DNA of 64,000 nucleotides from Argopecten irradians (GCF_041381155.1 NC_091144.1:20593544-20657543); one strand, 5' to 3'. Shown: positions 21,958-35,973, numbered from the stretch's first letter. Numbers and translations: made by a program. The notes: generated by a model from the letters alone, not told the origin.

Positions 21958-24884
21958 TCGAGAATCCTGGATATGGTTTTATTTTCTACAGGTTGCGTTT
22001 CACATTGATTATGTTCTTCTGAAAACAACATTTTTTCAATAAATAGTGTATCGTGATGACATTTTAAGTTTCATTGGTTCTTTTCCTGAACAATATGGTC
22101 AATACACACTTGTCATACATTTACTTCAAGTTATACGTGCCAAAACCGGTCAAAATTTTATCCTTTTTTTTCAGTAATCTGTTGAAAATCATAATGTTTG
22201 ATGCTTAATTGTTAGGCAATCACCAACATTTACTCCTAGGGTGGAGAAAGTTTTATTTTTGAGAAACCTTATTTTTTATATTTGCTTTGCTCTAAAATTT
22301 GACATACATTGTGTATGTGTCTCTTGGTCGAGAAAATCTCATTATATTCCCATTTTATTTGTATTTTCTACATTTGCTATAAATATCTTTAATTTCGTCG
22401 GATTAAAAAAAGATGTCCAAATATAACCACTCTAATAACCAGCAATCATTTTCCCTACGGTAGTGTATTAACGGTTTACTTTCAGTTTCATTATCTCGTG
22501 GTACTACATTCTCATGCTTATTATTTTGATACTTAGCGTTTCTACTTTCGCGTTATTTTCCAGCGACACAACTCAGCTTAAAATAAAACAATGGATATTT
22601 TACCTCCTGGAATTCGCGTACTCTTACTTTCGTTTTGCTATGTGTTAAGAAGCGAGGTTGACATTGGAATTATGTCCTCCTTTCGGTTAAATATCTTTCT
22701 CTTTGGGTGTTTAGGGAATTTTAAGATAAATATATCGTTCAAATTTGTTTTTCTTTTTCTTTTTTATCTTTTTTTTTTCATTTTAACCTCGACCTATTTC
22801 TATCGATTACACATTTTATCTACTGTTATTACCTGTGGGACTTACCACACTGCTATCATTTAAAGTCAAAAACTGCTCCGGCTGGAGACATACACCCTAT
22901 ATCAAAGGTAATCAATGGTTACCGTGATATAAATCCATAGTTAAATGCAATTATATGCACATACATGTATTCAACAATTTCATGTATTCGGGATGGTTTG
23001 TTAATTAAGGGAAATTGTGTAAATTTCACGGTTCGCAGAACAATCAAAACAAACCAATACAGGTTATCAAAATATTTGGAAGGGTATGTTTGTTGCTCTG
23101 GTGATGACCTTGATAAAAGTCCTTGTTTACATGTGTAGCGAAGGCGAGTCTCCCGTGATTATGACTAGGCATAATATCCATTTTATTTTCTCTCATACCT
23201 ACGGATATGATACTCGCTGGTATACTTCGATACATGCAAGTACATTCATGTTGCATGATGGCTACCCATGCAATACAGCCTCGTATTTATTTTAATATTT
23301 AATTAATATTTTCACGATGCAATTTAAAACTTTTTCAGAAACTTGGCTGGGTTTACTTTAAAAGACACAAACAAAGGGCTTTGCGTTGAAAATATCATGC
23401 AATATATATGTACGGAGAATTAACTTTCAGTCGCGTTTTTTTTCGAATTTATTACAAAATGGTTGAGAATCATAGTAGTAAATTGCAATAAAGCGTCAAG
23501 GTATGAGAGAAAAATACTCTTTGATATTTGGATATTAAGGATAGGTATATTCTACCCTTAGGATCACAAAACGTTGTAAAACCCTCGGCTTTTAGAGTCT
23601 TTTATAATTTCATATAACTAAACCATGAAGATGTCGACTTTATGGCCGTATGATTAATTCTAGAATGCATCGCGAAGAATATGATTTCTCTTGCGACATT
23701 ATTTATATGTTGCTTGTAAAGCTTGTGCTAACAACACCCTATCAATGAGACCCACAATATTAAACAATAGATTTAATCAGCTTTCATCACTCCACGCTTG
23801 CACGTTAAATATTGTCTTACTTAAGTACAAAACCACCGCTGGATAGTTCTCGATACAGAATTAAATGCTAGTATACATGCATTTAGTTTGTTTAACAGAC
23901 TGACACAGCCATATACTATTCACCACAACAATAGTTGTAAGACATTGTTTTATATATTGAATATGTTCTTACAACAAGGACGAAACACGCAACGATACAC
24001 GACCTCTTACCTGACGTGCTGAATAAGTTTCTCGGAATTCTTTTATTTGATATTTACCACAGTATATCTTACATTATCAAATGTGATTTTATTGTCTGCA
24101 TCTTTCCTGGAATACCTGGAAGGGCAACACTCCAATATATCTTAATAACTTTAAATATTTATTATATGTACATGTTAATCTTTATACCTACTTTTACAAT
24201 TCAAATATAAATATTAACATCTTTGGAAATTGATAAAGTAGCGTTATCCCGTGAATAGACTTTATAACAATATAAACCTATATTTTTACAAGTATGGTTA
24301 TGCCATAAGCAATTAATCGATATCGCAGATTTACTATGTAATCCGCAAGCAATAAACCTGATCTAAATATAATGGAGAATATAATGCCGTCAACTTGTCT
24401 ATATATATTTGCATAAGAAAATAACAAAACTCATACTTTGCCACAAGGCCTTTATGTCTTTACATGCGTTTTCAAGCGCTGAAAGACGCATGTGCAGAAA
24501 GGCCTTGCGGGAAAGAGTTTCGGTATATGTATATTTTTTTTTCATTTGCATGTATCTACGCAAGGAACCATAGCGTTTTTCCTATATATATTTGCATGTA
24601 TATACATGTAGTCTAGACATACAAGGAAATATAAGACAGTAGACCTCTAGATATAGCTGACTTGTCTGAGGTCTTTAACTACAACGTATGAAGTAAGCTT
24701 AGGTGACTGATTATGTAGAGTGAAGTGTCAATGACACTGTAATAGAATCAGGAAGTATGAATATACTACACTATTGTCAACTGTTCCCGTCATATACATA
24801 AGTGATATACATCTACTGTAGACCGCTTTATTTCCTGAGATAAAAGTTTTCGCGTTTTTTCGCGAGAATGCTCAAACGCGAATT
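21958..24884. other. Intergenic DNA, nothing recognised
   Basis: About 3 kb of AT-rich DNA. Hydrophobic open frames (for example 22591-22863) are T-rich translations without start context, signal peptide logic or splice sites. No gene, RNA or clear repeat was seen. Confidence 0.4.
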
Positions 24885-25257
24885 AAATATTTTACAAACA
24901 ATTCTGTGAAACGTTACATGAACGCAAGATTGTCAGTAATAGTCATTGATCATGAATTTAAATATTTCACGAGCAATTCTTTGAAACGTTACATGAACGC
25001 AATATTGTCAGTAATAGCCATCGATAACGAATAAAAATATTTCGCGGACAATTATTTGAAACGTTACATGAACGCAGTACAGAAAAACCTTTGATCGCGA
25101 ATTTAAGTACAATGTAATTGCAAATATGTTGGAAATAACTAATATGCGAAATATTTTGTTTGCGAAAATTGAATGGTTTACAGTACTATGTCAAAGTCTT
25201 AAGGTTACAAGGTATAATGTAGACACACAAGGTATAATGTAAACACACAAGGTATTT
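24885..25257 (+). repeat. Two small tandem repeats (about 78-base and 22-base units)
   Basis: At 24890-25080 the block GAAACGTTACATGAACGCA recurs three times (near 24907, 24985 and 25059), with shared AATATTGTCAGTAATAG between, a period of roughly 78 bases. At 25207-25257 the phrase ACAAGGTATAATGTA.ACAC is repeated two and a half times with a 22-base period. Confidence 0.6.
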
Positions 25258-27017
25258 TTACGTACATGTATATTGTGATTTTATAGGTCTATTGTGCAAT
25301 CTTCTTAGAAAAAGTACTAAAGTGAACTGCTGTTGTGTTATGAAGTCCTCAAGATTAGTCTTAACCGGTTTGACACAAATAACCCATGCAAATAGTGACA
25401 TAATTAAGATTAAGATTGGTCATTATTATTTTAAGAATCTGTTTAGACTTATCATACGACGGCGGCAACACAACCACAGAACATTCTAACAACATATCAA
25501 TTTGATGTAAGTTAAAAGCTTTAAACGAGCTTCAGGTTCTGATCAGGTCCATTCTGACATAAATAATTGTACAGAATATTTTATCTACAACTGTAACCAG
25601 TATTTTCACGATTCAGTGTTCAGAAATGTATATGGGAAACAATCTCATTAAAGTATCCATGTATTATGATAACTAAAAGGGATCACGCACAATCTTCGAT
25701 AAAGCTGTTTGCAATATTACTACTTCATTGTATACAAATCTGTGATATAAGTGTGAATTTGATCTTTATTCAAATACGCCACATGAGAATGCACCGAAAT
25801 GAATTTTAAGGTAGATTTATGTTTTATTGTTGAAAGTCTTTTGTCATGCATCTGTACATCTAATTTATAGTTTTAACAGATTTGACACACAAATACTGCT
25901 TTACTTTGTGACTAAGAATATAATTAATATGTTCACTTGTCAGTGCATTTGAACGATGTCCAATTTCTTGATCGCGAGAGTGTTTGACACGTATGATAAA
26001 ACAAGATAACACATGATTTAATGATATGATACTTTGAACCGATAGTATAGGAAAGCCCAGATACAAACTTCCCGGCCGGTATTACTAGTTATATATTCTG
26101 TGTACGAACGATCTATAAATAGACAAACCAGAGAAATTTTCTTTACTTGATTATGATAACAATAGATATTACAACTATGAGTGTACATAATACATTATTC
26201 AAAATTTAATCTGTGACTGCGGTTGTAATTCAATATTTTCATTTATGAAATTTGTTTATTGGTGACATTTGAACTTATCTATCAGAATAAATAAAAAAGA
26301 TGCGTAATTGATTGCATTTTATCTTATTATATTTTTATGACATCGCATTACTTCACTCTTCTCCCCTTTTCCCCAATATTTTTGAAACAAATCATCTCTA
26401 TCCTGCTTACGTTGGGAAATCAGTCCATAACGACCACTACGCTTATGTATGTTGGCTGTACGGCCATTATACTTATGTAGAAACTAGTATATATTTATTG
26501 TATGTGTAACGTAACACTGTTTGTATAAGATATAACGTTGAAAGATTGACAGCAACAATTGTATTTTGAAATCATGCAATAATGTTTTTGTCTTTTTGAA
26601 TTGCAGAGAAAACCTAATGATAAAATCGACTGGGTTTATCATATTAAAAATTAACTTTCTATTTCAGACGTCAGTCATATTTGGAAAAAAATCGGTGTGT
26701 TCTAAACAGATATTATTTGTTTTTGCAATTATTACATACAACCTATTCAGATGTCTATGGATTCTATATAATTCTTTTACTGTATATTTATTTTAAATGT
26801 TATATGTATATTCCTCACTTCTGTACCTTATACAATATCATAATCTCAACATTGAATATTTATATATACTTATATTCTAGAAATCAGATATTTTTTTACA
26901 ATTTGTAATAAAAAGACGTTAAGGATTCAGATTGAAGGGCAGCATACAGTACGTATGCCGATGACATCTGAGCATCTAGCCGATTCAGTGAAAACTACCT
27001 TATGGTGGTCTGCCTTT
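25258..27017. other. Intergenic DNA, nothing recognised
   Basis: AT-rich, with no exon-like segments, RNA genes or strong repeats. Short open frames such as 25860-26066 (minus) show no recognisable domain. Confidence 0.4.
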
Positions 27018-27569
27018 TTAAAGGGACAATTCAGTCTATGAACACATTAAAGTTTGCACAAATGTCGGAAGCAAGTTGGTTTTACTGTGATATGCCAGAA
27101 AAGTCCGTGGTGGTGAAATGTGTGTGATGTGTTCAAACTCGCTTGCTGTCCGCCATTACACATTGTGGTCGGACGTCTTGTATGCCGAACCCTGGCGCTT
27201 GCTCGTGGAGTAATGCAACATTTGCCCATAAGTAACCAACTCGCTCTTACATAAGTGTTTATACTTTATTATTGCATGTTCCTGTCTAAAAAACCAATTT
27301 CATCAACTCCTCGGTGGTTATGTACTGCTTTTGTTTAACTTTTGTGACATTGGCTCGGGTGTGGGTACAGAGTACATATTGTACATGCTTAATTTTATTA
27401 CTATACCATTTGGAACGTCAACGGTATCAATTAAAATACTTAACAATGACATGGAATTTGTCCATATTTTATGTTACATGGTTCATGAGGAATATAAAAC
27501 AATACATTTATGCCATATTTTGCCTCTTGGTTATGTAACAGAATTAGCCTCACTCAATTCCCCCTTTAA
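27018..27569. mobile_element. Candidate TTAA-bounded element, family D
   Basis: The left end TTAAAGGGACAATTCAGTC and the inverse of the right end, TTAAAGGGGGAATTGAGTG, match at about 15 of 19 positions, with TTAA at each border; length 552 bases. The single copy and short inverted ends make this less certain than families B and C. It carries no transposase. Confidence 0.4.
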
Positions 27570-28767
27570 CAGCGAAAAGAAAGTTTCTACTTGCAAGTAA
27601 TTAATTGATGACATTGCTTTATTTCTGTTATTCTTACGTGATCCCGTTTCACCAGTTTCTATATGACGTCATCCGATATGGTTTGGTTTGGGTTGTTATT
27701 ATAACGTCTTATTACCAGTCAGTGCCATCTAAGGACGGCCTCCTGTGTATGCGGTATCTTGCATGAGTAAAGTGCGAGGTGTGTGTTTTGTGAGACTGAA
27801 GTATTTTCGTTTTGTGTCTTCTTGTATAATGGAACTCTTGTACTTTTAATATTGCTGAACTCAGAGTCTTCCCAACAGGTGCGAGCGCTCAACCGAAGGC
27901 CAAAAATGAGGTGGTGTCAAGGGTAATGTTAGGAAGGAGAATATGACGTTTAGTTATTACTATGTATGACGCCATAGTTTTGTGATTGATATCAAATCCA
28001 TATGAAGGTTTGATTTTTCACTTACACGTAGTTGTATCATGTCTTGTGTATGTTGTAACTGCCGAGGCGCTATTGTCCTCTGCCATCTTATATTTGTCAA
28101 ACATATAATTAACTCTTAACACTTAACGTCACGGGATTGACATTCCCGGATACTTGTATATACGTCCTATTAATTAAAAGTGAATAATGCAATCAATGAG
28201 ATAAATTATAGATGCGGATCTTTTCGGGATGTGATGTGTCCAGTTATAAAGTAGAACATTTGCCCTTTTCTTTGTTATACAGTTATACCGTTCGTATCAT
28301 GGTAATAAAATTCCAAATTACCGGATATTATCAATTTTTATGTGTTTTTCTATTGTTGTCAGATCTGTGTTGGTGGCTATTGATTTTATTTGCCCGGAAC
28401 ATTTAGATCAGTTATATACATATAAGCGAAAATTGTCATGAATATTTCCAATACATTACACTCTAACAATGTAACTAAAACAAAGTAAGAACTTATTTCC
28501 CCATTATAGCAACTTACATTCATGTATCGAAAGAGGAGACCTATGTGGGCAATGCCTGCTGTCTAATCCTTTTGAAATTTATTAATAAAGTTGCTTGAAA
28601 TTTACATTGATTTTCATATAAAAAATCTTTAAAAATGCCCTGATCGTGATAAATATATTACTTGTTGGTAGGAAATTATCGAACTAAAAGTAGACGAAAA
28701 ATTAATCATTTGTGAGCAAAAACCGAACACGGTCCTTATCACGCCTGGCAACGGAAATTAACACCGG
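27570..28767. other. Intergenic DNA, possibly an old dispersed repeat
   Basis: The GC-richer patch at 27720-27900 (GACGGCCTCCTGTGTATGCG, later TGTCTTCTTGTATAATGGAA) looks like a dispersed repeat rather than a gene, but no second copy exists in this window. The remainder is AT-rich with nothing recognised. Confidence 0.3.
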
Positions 28768-29482
28768 AGTCATAGTTTTATTTATATAACTCTAGTGCTA
28801 ATGAACGGAGTTCATGATTTGTCATAGTTCTATTTATATAACTCTAGTGCTAATGAACGGAGTTCATGATTTGTCATAGTTCTATTTATATAACTCTAGT
28901 GCTAATGAACGGAGTTAATGATTTGTCATAGTTCTATTTATATAACTCTAGTGCTAATGAACGGAGAGATATAACTCTAGTGCTAATGAACGGAGTTCAT
29001 GATTTGTCATAGTTCTATTTATATAACTCTAGTGCTAATGAACGGAGTTCATGATTTGTCATAGTTCTATTTATATAACTCTAGTGCTAATGAACGGAGT
29101 TCATGATTTGTCATAGTTCTATTTATATAACTCTAGTGCTAATGAACGGAGTTCATGATTTGTCATAGTTCTATTTATATAACTCTAGTGCTAATGAACG
29201 GAATTCATGATTTGTCATAGTTCTATTTATATAACTCTAGTGCTAATGAACGGAGTTCATGATTTGTCATAGTTCTATTTATATAACTCTAGTGCTAATG
29301 AACGGAGGTCATGATTTGTCATAGTTCTATTTATATAACTCTAGTGCTAATGAACGGAGTTAATGATTTGTCATAGTTCTATTTATATAACTCTAGTGCT
29401 AATGAACGGAGTTAATGATTTGTCATAGTTCTATTTATATAACTCTAGTGCTAATGAACGGAGTTCATGATTTGTCATAGAT
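28768..29482 (+). repeat. 52-base minisatellite, about 14 copies
   Basis: The unit begins ATTTATATAACTCTAGTGCT, continues AATGAACGGAGTTCATGATT and ends TGTCATAGTTCT (52 bases). Copies of GCTAATGAACGG occur every 52 bases from 28797 to 29450. One copy (starting near 28953) has a 23-base deletion. Copies differ only at a few positions (GTTCATG, GTTAATG, GGTCATG, ATTCATG), so the array is young or recently homogenised. No coding potential. Confidence 0.92.
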
Positions 29483-32400
29483 TAGAGTAGAGCAGTCTTA
29501 CTGGTGGAATAAGCCCTATATATAATACACAAACTGTTGTTTCTTTTTTATATTTTGTGGGAAGTTATATAATTATGCATCAAACTATTGTATCACATAC
29601 ATTTTTGAAATTTCGTTCTTTTGAATTATTGTATCAGAAGCAAAATGAATTATCTTATATTATATTTTTGTGTTTATTAGACATATATACACCAAATATT
29701 GTTCAAATGAAGAGTATCGTTTATGTCGGAATTGAAGCATCTTTAGCCTTTGATGCCCTCACCTGTTAAAAATTAATATAGCTTAAATTGTCATTTCACA
29801 AATTAAGAATACGACAATGTATAATAAATTTGTAACTGGATTCATTCTCTTGAACTTGAATAATCTTCATTTTGGAAGGGTCCTATGGACATTGGCCTAT
29901 AAATTTTAGAAATGACTTCATGGTATATGTATGTTCCTAGAATTTTCTTTAAATTTCATTGTTAAAAACCCTTTAATGATTGTCAAAATGACCCATCTAT
30001 TATTTCAGCCTTATTTTGTGTAGTGTAGTTCACTTAAGAAGGTTAAAATCTGTGCCGTCCTTGCGCGTGTCTATTGTATTATTGCCCACGCGAAGACAGT
30101 ATATGATATATTAAGGTTAGATAAGGCGGTTCCTTCCTGATGATTTACAATCAGATGATTTTCGGGTCTATTGTGACACACCCACCCACACAACATTACT
30201 AATAAGATTTTCATTGAATGGGGTTGATATGTGCAGGATCGGTCGGGGCTTTTAATTGTAACAAAAACGTAGGAAGAACAAATACTATTATTTGTAGTTT
30301 AATAAATTTCGAAGGAGGGAAATATGTGTCATCTTACCAGTATTTATATAACAAAGATTCATGAGATTTTTGCTTTGATTTATGCTTACCGATTTTCAAA
30401 ATTGATATGTACCAAGAAGTCCACGTATAAATTTCGAATAAAATTTTAGGTATAGTGTTTTTTCTGAAAGGAAACATTTATGGACGGTTCGTCTAAAGGG
30501 AAAATGGTCAACTGAAATCACCGACCTCCGACCTGTTTCAGATAACTTGTATAACGTAGGAACACTGTCAGGGTGTCAGATAATACAATTTTATATATTT
30601 GACAATGGCGATTGTTGTATTCTAACAATTAACAAAGATGTAGATAAACTGATACAAACAAATGAATAACAATACTACAATATATATATCAGGTGGAACT
30701 TTTAGGCAAATATCACCATTAATAGGTCCTTTGTGTTACATACTAAATATTGTAATTAAAGTGTGATGCAATTTTATAAATTTTAATACAATACTAGAAA
30801 AATAGATGGAATTTTTCAAATATTTTTTGTGTAATGCACCTTCCGCAGTTCATTGGTTATAAAGCACATTTATTAATATCTGGCCTATTTATATTTTATA
30901 TATCATTTACATGTGTATGTAAAAGAGATGGGAGATTTAATGCTTAAAGTTATATTGCATACTAATTTCACTGTAACGATATATCACTTAAACATTTGAT
31001 ATTTAAACATTGACATAAAACTTGATGATTTAGCTCATCAAAAGCATATGTCGGCCTATAAGAGGGCCGAAAGCTAGGGATCATATATTCCAGGTTTTGA
31101 ATAAAGCGCCTTCAATCACCGCTGTGTTCAGTGAATTCGGGTTTTGTCGGATTCCAAATCGTATCACGTGACTGACATTCGATACGACCTGCACGTGGCG
31201 AGCCAGCTGGTAACTAGCGTAAGCTCACATGTGTTTGTTAACGTTTTCTTTCCTTCTAATATGAGCAATTCATGCTGGTATATGTTCACAGAATGAATAT
31301 TTGAAACATCCAATTAACACATTGCCGTAAAATATTGTGTGTATCAAATATTGCAATGTGCACGCATATATATATATTATTCTTTGTAGATCCAGTCTGT
31401 TGAGGTCGACCACATGTTTTATTTACGAATAATAGTTGATATTTTCTCTTGGTTTCACAACTCTCGTGTTACTTCGAGATTGTCGCGACGATATTGGGAA
31501 GAGTTCAGAATGTTTCAGCATCTTTCGAGCCTATTTTTCACGTGTACACGTTATTTAAGATTTTTTACTTTTATCATTAAAAACCAATGCTGCCACTTTA
31601 TACAAAGTGGTAAAATGGGAAAGTTTAAACCTCAGACAGACGGAGAAAAATTAGTACAACACTAAACAGTTTCCACTATGACAAAAAGAGCGAAAGTTAT
31701 AGACCATACAACTTTAACTAGCCATTGTTGTGGTGTAGAGATGATAAATACGTTTACCTTGAATGAGTCTCCATTTCTTACAGTTCATTAATCAGTTATA
31801 AAGTACATACCTTTAAAGCAAGTAATTATATGCACATTCTCGTGCTGTAGAGGGGCTATAATCTAGAACAAACATATACCCTGCTAATACACATTTGAAA
31901 CCTTCTTACTTCAAGAATGGACAATTCTATTGTGAATTTTCAGGGATGAATTTGATTGATAGTTGTTTTTTATAGTCCAGATTTAGGTTACAACTCGAGA
32001 CCATGTCCTTCCTCCTTAGCTTTCTCGACAAGGACTTAAAATAAACTATATACACGGTAAATGTGATCAACCCACGCTGTGAAGATACGTACCATGTACT
32101 GGTGTTCTCACATGACTAAAATTACGAAGTGCATTAAAAATAACGAGAAATAAGGAGAAATAACCATACTATGAATCGTTAAATGATATTTTATAAGTTT
32201 CATATTTAATATTATTGGTAGTATAGTGGTATGGTATTATAAAGGATCGATAAATCAATGTAAACAATTCCTGGTAATTCATGTGATACATCACACATTA
32301 TCATACCTAATCCATGATAGATACTAGCTGTTGGTCACATAATCACCTCAGAACGACAGATCGGTCCAATGCAGAAGCTCAAGAAAGTGGTCCTTTACAA

Positions 32401-32704
32401 TACGATTCAAGAAAAGGCGATTATAGACATCATCTATCAAATCAATAAACGATCATGTGTCGTTTTGTAAAGGCGCCTAAACAAAGGATATACAAATAAT
32501 CCTTAAGGGAGACTTCTGAACGAAATATGTGCAAATATCCCTTCTCTACTTTCTGAGATCTGACAAAACTTTCAGTCTATTATTTTGCAGTTGTGTTAAC
32601 ATGAACAACAAAATGGCCATGAGACACACACAGGAACATTGAGAAATATCTTTATTTAGTTTACTCGCAAAATAATATGGCATTTTTCAAACCACGAAAT
32701 AAAC
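29483..32704. other. Intergenic DNA, nothing recognised
   Basis: Over 3 kb of AT-rich sequence. The patch at 31050-31220 is less AT-rich and holds CACGTG-type E-box words, but there is no exon. The open frame at 31414-31665 has no recognisable features. Confidence 0.4.
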
Positions 32705-33113
32705 ATTAAAGGGCCACTACCTTTCCGGAGCAAAATTTAAAGGTTTCTTAAAAACATTAATAACAAAAGAAAATATATGTCGATGGCTTAAGATGAGGTT
32801 ACAACACCAAACATATGCAAGATTTCCTGTATAATGTACGATAACAGTGGAGATTCATTTCGCTGTTTTGTCGTCTGGCGCAGTGATAGTCAACTACCGC
32901 GCGGCATTTAGGACGACGGCGGGAAACATAAAACGACCCGCGTTATGAAAATTAACATTTTATTTATTCTAATGAAACAGTTCTGAAGGTGATGATAAGT
33001 GTGCTAGTAAACGTATAGTTAATAACTTCTGCGTCTCTACAAAATTATCGATCTCGTTTTACATTCCTATTTTAAAAATTAAAAGCCGTTTCGGAAAGGT
33101 AGTGGCCCTTTAA
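32705..33113 (+). mobile_element. TTAA-bounded element, family B, full copy
   Basis: Left end TTAAAGGGCCACTACCTTTC, right end the inverse, GGAAAGGTAGTGGCCCTTTAA. The TIRs match for about 22 bases, TTAA lies at both borders, and the length is 409 bases. The interior contains GTCTGGCGCAGTGATAGTCA and AAAACGACCCGCGTTATG, which recur inverted at 8363-8592. The TTAA borders fit piggyBac-type transposition, though because TTAA is itself palindromic it could also be read as part of the TIR. Non-autonomous. Confidence 0.75.
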
Positions 33114-35183
33114 GAGAACAATTTGTGATAACATCTGTTGTAAATTTCATTTCGATAAAACTCTTTTTAGACTTATTCATACAATCTCATGAAATGGATA
33201 CAATACCATGCCTCGATATGTTTTGCTAGTGTGATGTCTATGGTATTCGTATCACTTCCTTTATATATTTGGATGTGTTGAAAATTACAATAAAACATAA
33301 ACCTTGCTCAGATATATATAAAAAAAAAAAAAATAGGTCATCTACTATACATACCGTAATTACTTGTTGATAATATTGAGTTTGGTGGTAGCTGTAATAT
33401 TCTAAGATACGATGGAAAACTAAAAATAAAGTAATAAATAAACACCAAAGTTACCGAATATATGACTTCTTTATGAAATAACTTAAATATTCAATTGATC
33501 CTTTTTATTTAAATTGACATGGTTTACCATACACTGCCATCAGTGATAAAATGAAACTTTCTGACAGTGCATGCAGAAAGCAGATTATGGAAAGTATATC
33601 TCCATTTTTGGTGGATAGATATATTTTGACTGGTAAAATATTTATGTTTGTTTCAAAAAAGAGTGTTCAAAGCCATACAAAAACATCTTTAGAATTATAA
33701 ACTGATGATGAGGATATGAGTACAGTTATACAGGTAGATAAATCAAATGCAGGAAATATTAAAAAAAAAAAAATATGTCAAATTCTGAAAAATTGTGATA
33801 AAGATTGAGATTCAAGAGGAAGGTTAAATGATTTTTCAAAATTTTCATTTTTATTTTGAACATTTCTATGAAAAAAAATCACAATGAACCAGGCTAAAAT
33901 TACATTTTGTAGTTCAGTACTTCACTGATTAAATTCAATTAAGATTTTTTTCGATTCCCCGCCCAGATGATACAATAAAAATATAAAGAAATGTATACAC
34001 AGATCAAGTATAGATGCTAATAGCGATGTTATTATTGCGATTGTATACCTATGTATACGAAACCAGGATAAGACTTTTTAATGACATTGATATATTATAT
34101 TGCTTTAATTTCGTGTGACTTTACCTCGTGTTTAATTAATGTATGTCAATTAACGTATTTTAACCCTAATTTTAACAATTTATCAATTTTGTTAAATGCT
34201 GTATGATGTGATACAGACATACATCTGTGACCGTAGTACCACGTAATGATATATTTATCGGTCAGTACTTTGATTCTCCCCTTTGACAAAGAATTTCTTT
34301 CATTGCATTCTGGTCTGCATTTAGGTCTCCCTACACGTAGCTCCCATCTATGCATTTAACCACAATAGATATAATTGACTGCTGACGTATAAATGTAAAA
34401 ATGCCATTTAAGTATGTATGTATTGATATCAATTAAATTATTTTCGACGGTAAAATATGCAATCGAAATATATTGTTATTGTTGCTAGTCTCGTCGACCG
34501 ACACCATTCATGCTCATCTTGAAACATCAGGTCACTTAAATATTTAACTATTATAAGTTCTTATTAATCACTTTATTTCTTTAGATTACCAGCAACTATG
34601 TGTGCATTTCTGTTTATTAATAATGCACAGGATAAAAATGTTTTGGGATTTGGAAAACAATATACGAATACCACAACACGTACACAATCAACATTGTGGC
34701 GGCTTGACAAAACTTATCTATTAGATATGCTCATAATATTATCATAATTTAACTTACCATTAAATAGTTGTAAATAATAACTATCTTAAGCATGATATAC
34801 AATCGATTTTGTATCAGATATAGACAAGGCTAAGAAGAATTTGTAGCTATAGGGTTAGCAGGACCGCTTGGCTGATCAACACAAAAATGGCGCTTTTCCA
34901 AGTTTTGTGTTTCTGTGTCCTACTTTGAAGAACTATTTACCTATTACATAGGTATCTCTCATGCATGTTTTATGTACCATTAGAAAGTGAAATAGCTGAA
35001 TTACAAACTATTGTAACAATAATAATCTTAACAGTATATTTTACACTATAAATTCATATCAAACGTAGAAATTTTGCCCAACCGAATCGAATTCTCGACA
35101 GAAAATACTAAATATATATGCATTGGAAATACATCTAACGTGTAAAAGTGAACAATTTGTAATCTTCAAATACCATCCTTTCA
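33114..35183. other. Intergenic DNA upstream of histone H1, nothing recognised
   Basis: AT-rich, with poly-A runs at 33320 and 33760. No gene or strong repeat was seen. Confidence 0.4.
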
Positions 35184-35184
35184 G

Positions 35185-35410
35185 TATATAAAAAGCTTAA
35201 AATCGGATAATGTCTAATTATCTGATAATATGTCCTTAAAGTTGAGTAGGAAAACACAGTTTGTATGTAACTACAATACACACCGACCAGAAATCAACCG
35301 AGCCGCGTGGTGTCTTCAACGACGTCCGAGCAAAATAGGTAAGAAGGCCGATTTTCAAAATTTTGACATTCTCACTACCTCGGTACAGGAAAAATACTTC
35401 ACTCGTCACC
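35185..35410 (+). promoter_or_regulatory. Histone H1 promoter and 5' UTR candidates
   Basis: A TATATAAAA box lies at 35185-35193. The sequence AAACACA at 35252-35258 matches the known H1-specific box, whose usual place is upstream of TATA; here it lies downstream of it, 152 bases before the ATG. Either the TATA box is fortuitous and transcription starts near 35300-35380, or the AAACACA is. No CCAAT box was seen. The translation start context GTCACCATGAGC is strong. Confidence 0.4.
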
Positions 35411-35932
35411 ATGAGCGCCACACCAGCTTCTCCAGCTAAGAAAGCCAAGAAGGTCTCCAAGGCTAAGCAAGCAGCCCACCCTCCTTATGCTGCTATGATC
35501 GCTGCCGCTATCACAGCACTGAAGGAGAGAAATGGTTCCTCAAGATTCGCCATCAAAAAGTACATCCAAGCCAACTACAAGGTTGCTGATGACAACAAAA
35601 CCAAGAAAGCCCTTAATACTGCTCTGAAGACCGGTTTAACCAAGGGAGCACTAAAAGCTGTCAAGGGGTCATTCAAGCTTGCTGAAAAACCAAAGGTAGC
35701 CAAGAAACCTAAAGCAGCTGCCAAGAAAGTAGCCAAGCCAAAGAAGGCAGCAGCCACAAAGCCAAAGAAAGCAAAGAGTCCCAAGAAAGCAAAGAAACCA
35801 GCAGCAAAGAAACCAGCCGCAGCCAAGCCCAAGAAAGCCAAGACACCCAAGAAGGCCAAGAAACCTGCAGCTAAAAAGCCAGCTAAGAAGCCAGCTAAGA
35901 AAGCAGCAGCCAAGAAGCCCGCTAAGAAGTAA
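35411..35932 (+). CDS. Histone H1 (linker histone)
   Basis: Intronless, 173 residues. Linker histones bind the nucleosome dyad and entry/exit DNA and compact chromatin. The N-terminal tail, [14 protein letters not shown], is followed by the winged-helix globular domain (about residues 24-95). This opens [20 protein letters not shown], continues [16 protein letters not shown] and ends with [20 protein letters not shown]. The C-terminal tail (96-173) is Lys/Ala/Pro-rich with repeated [11 protein letters not shown] and two CDK-type motifs, KSPKK and KTPKK. The start at 35411 was chosen over the longer open frame from 35363 because MSATP.. is the usual H1 beginning and has a good Kozak context. 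Length is somewhat short but normal for invertebrate H1. No core histone genes are nearby, so it is a solitary copy. The Ala/Gly/Phe-rich minus-strand frames here are shadows. Confidence 0.95.
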   Translation: MSATPASPAKKAKKVSKAKQAAHPPYAAMIAAAITALKERNGSSRFAIKKYIQANYKVADDNKTKKALNTALKTGLTKGALKAVKGSFKLAEKPKVAKKPKAAAKKVAKPKKAAATKPKKAKSPKKAKKPAAKKPAAAKPKKAKTPKKAKKPAAKKPAKKPAKKAAAKKPAKK

Positions 35933-35973
35933 ACGCTTCTTAGCTATCTGGTCAGCATTGACCCCAAGCCAAA

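Noticed and set aside
22591-22863. 90-codon hydrophobic frame resembling a membrane protein
   Set aside because: Hydrophobicity follows from T-rich DNA; there is no supporting splice structure or recognisable family.
28768-29482. CRISPR-like array
   Set aside because: The 52-base units are contiguous with no unique spacers; it is a minisatellite in a eukaryotic genome.
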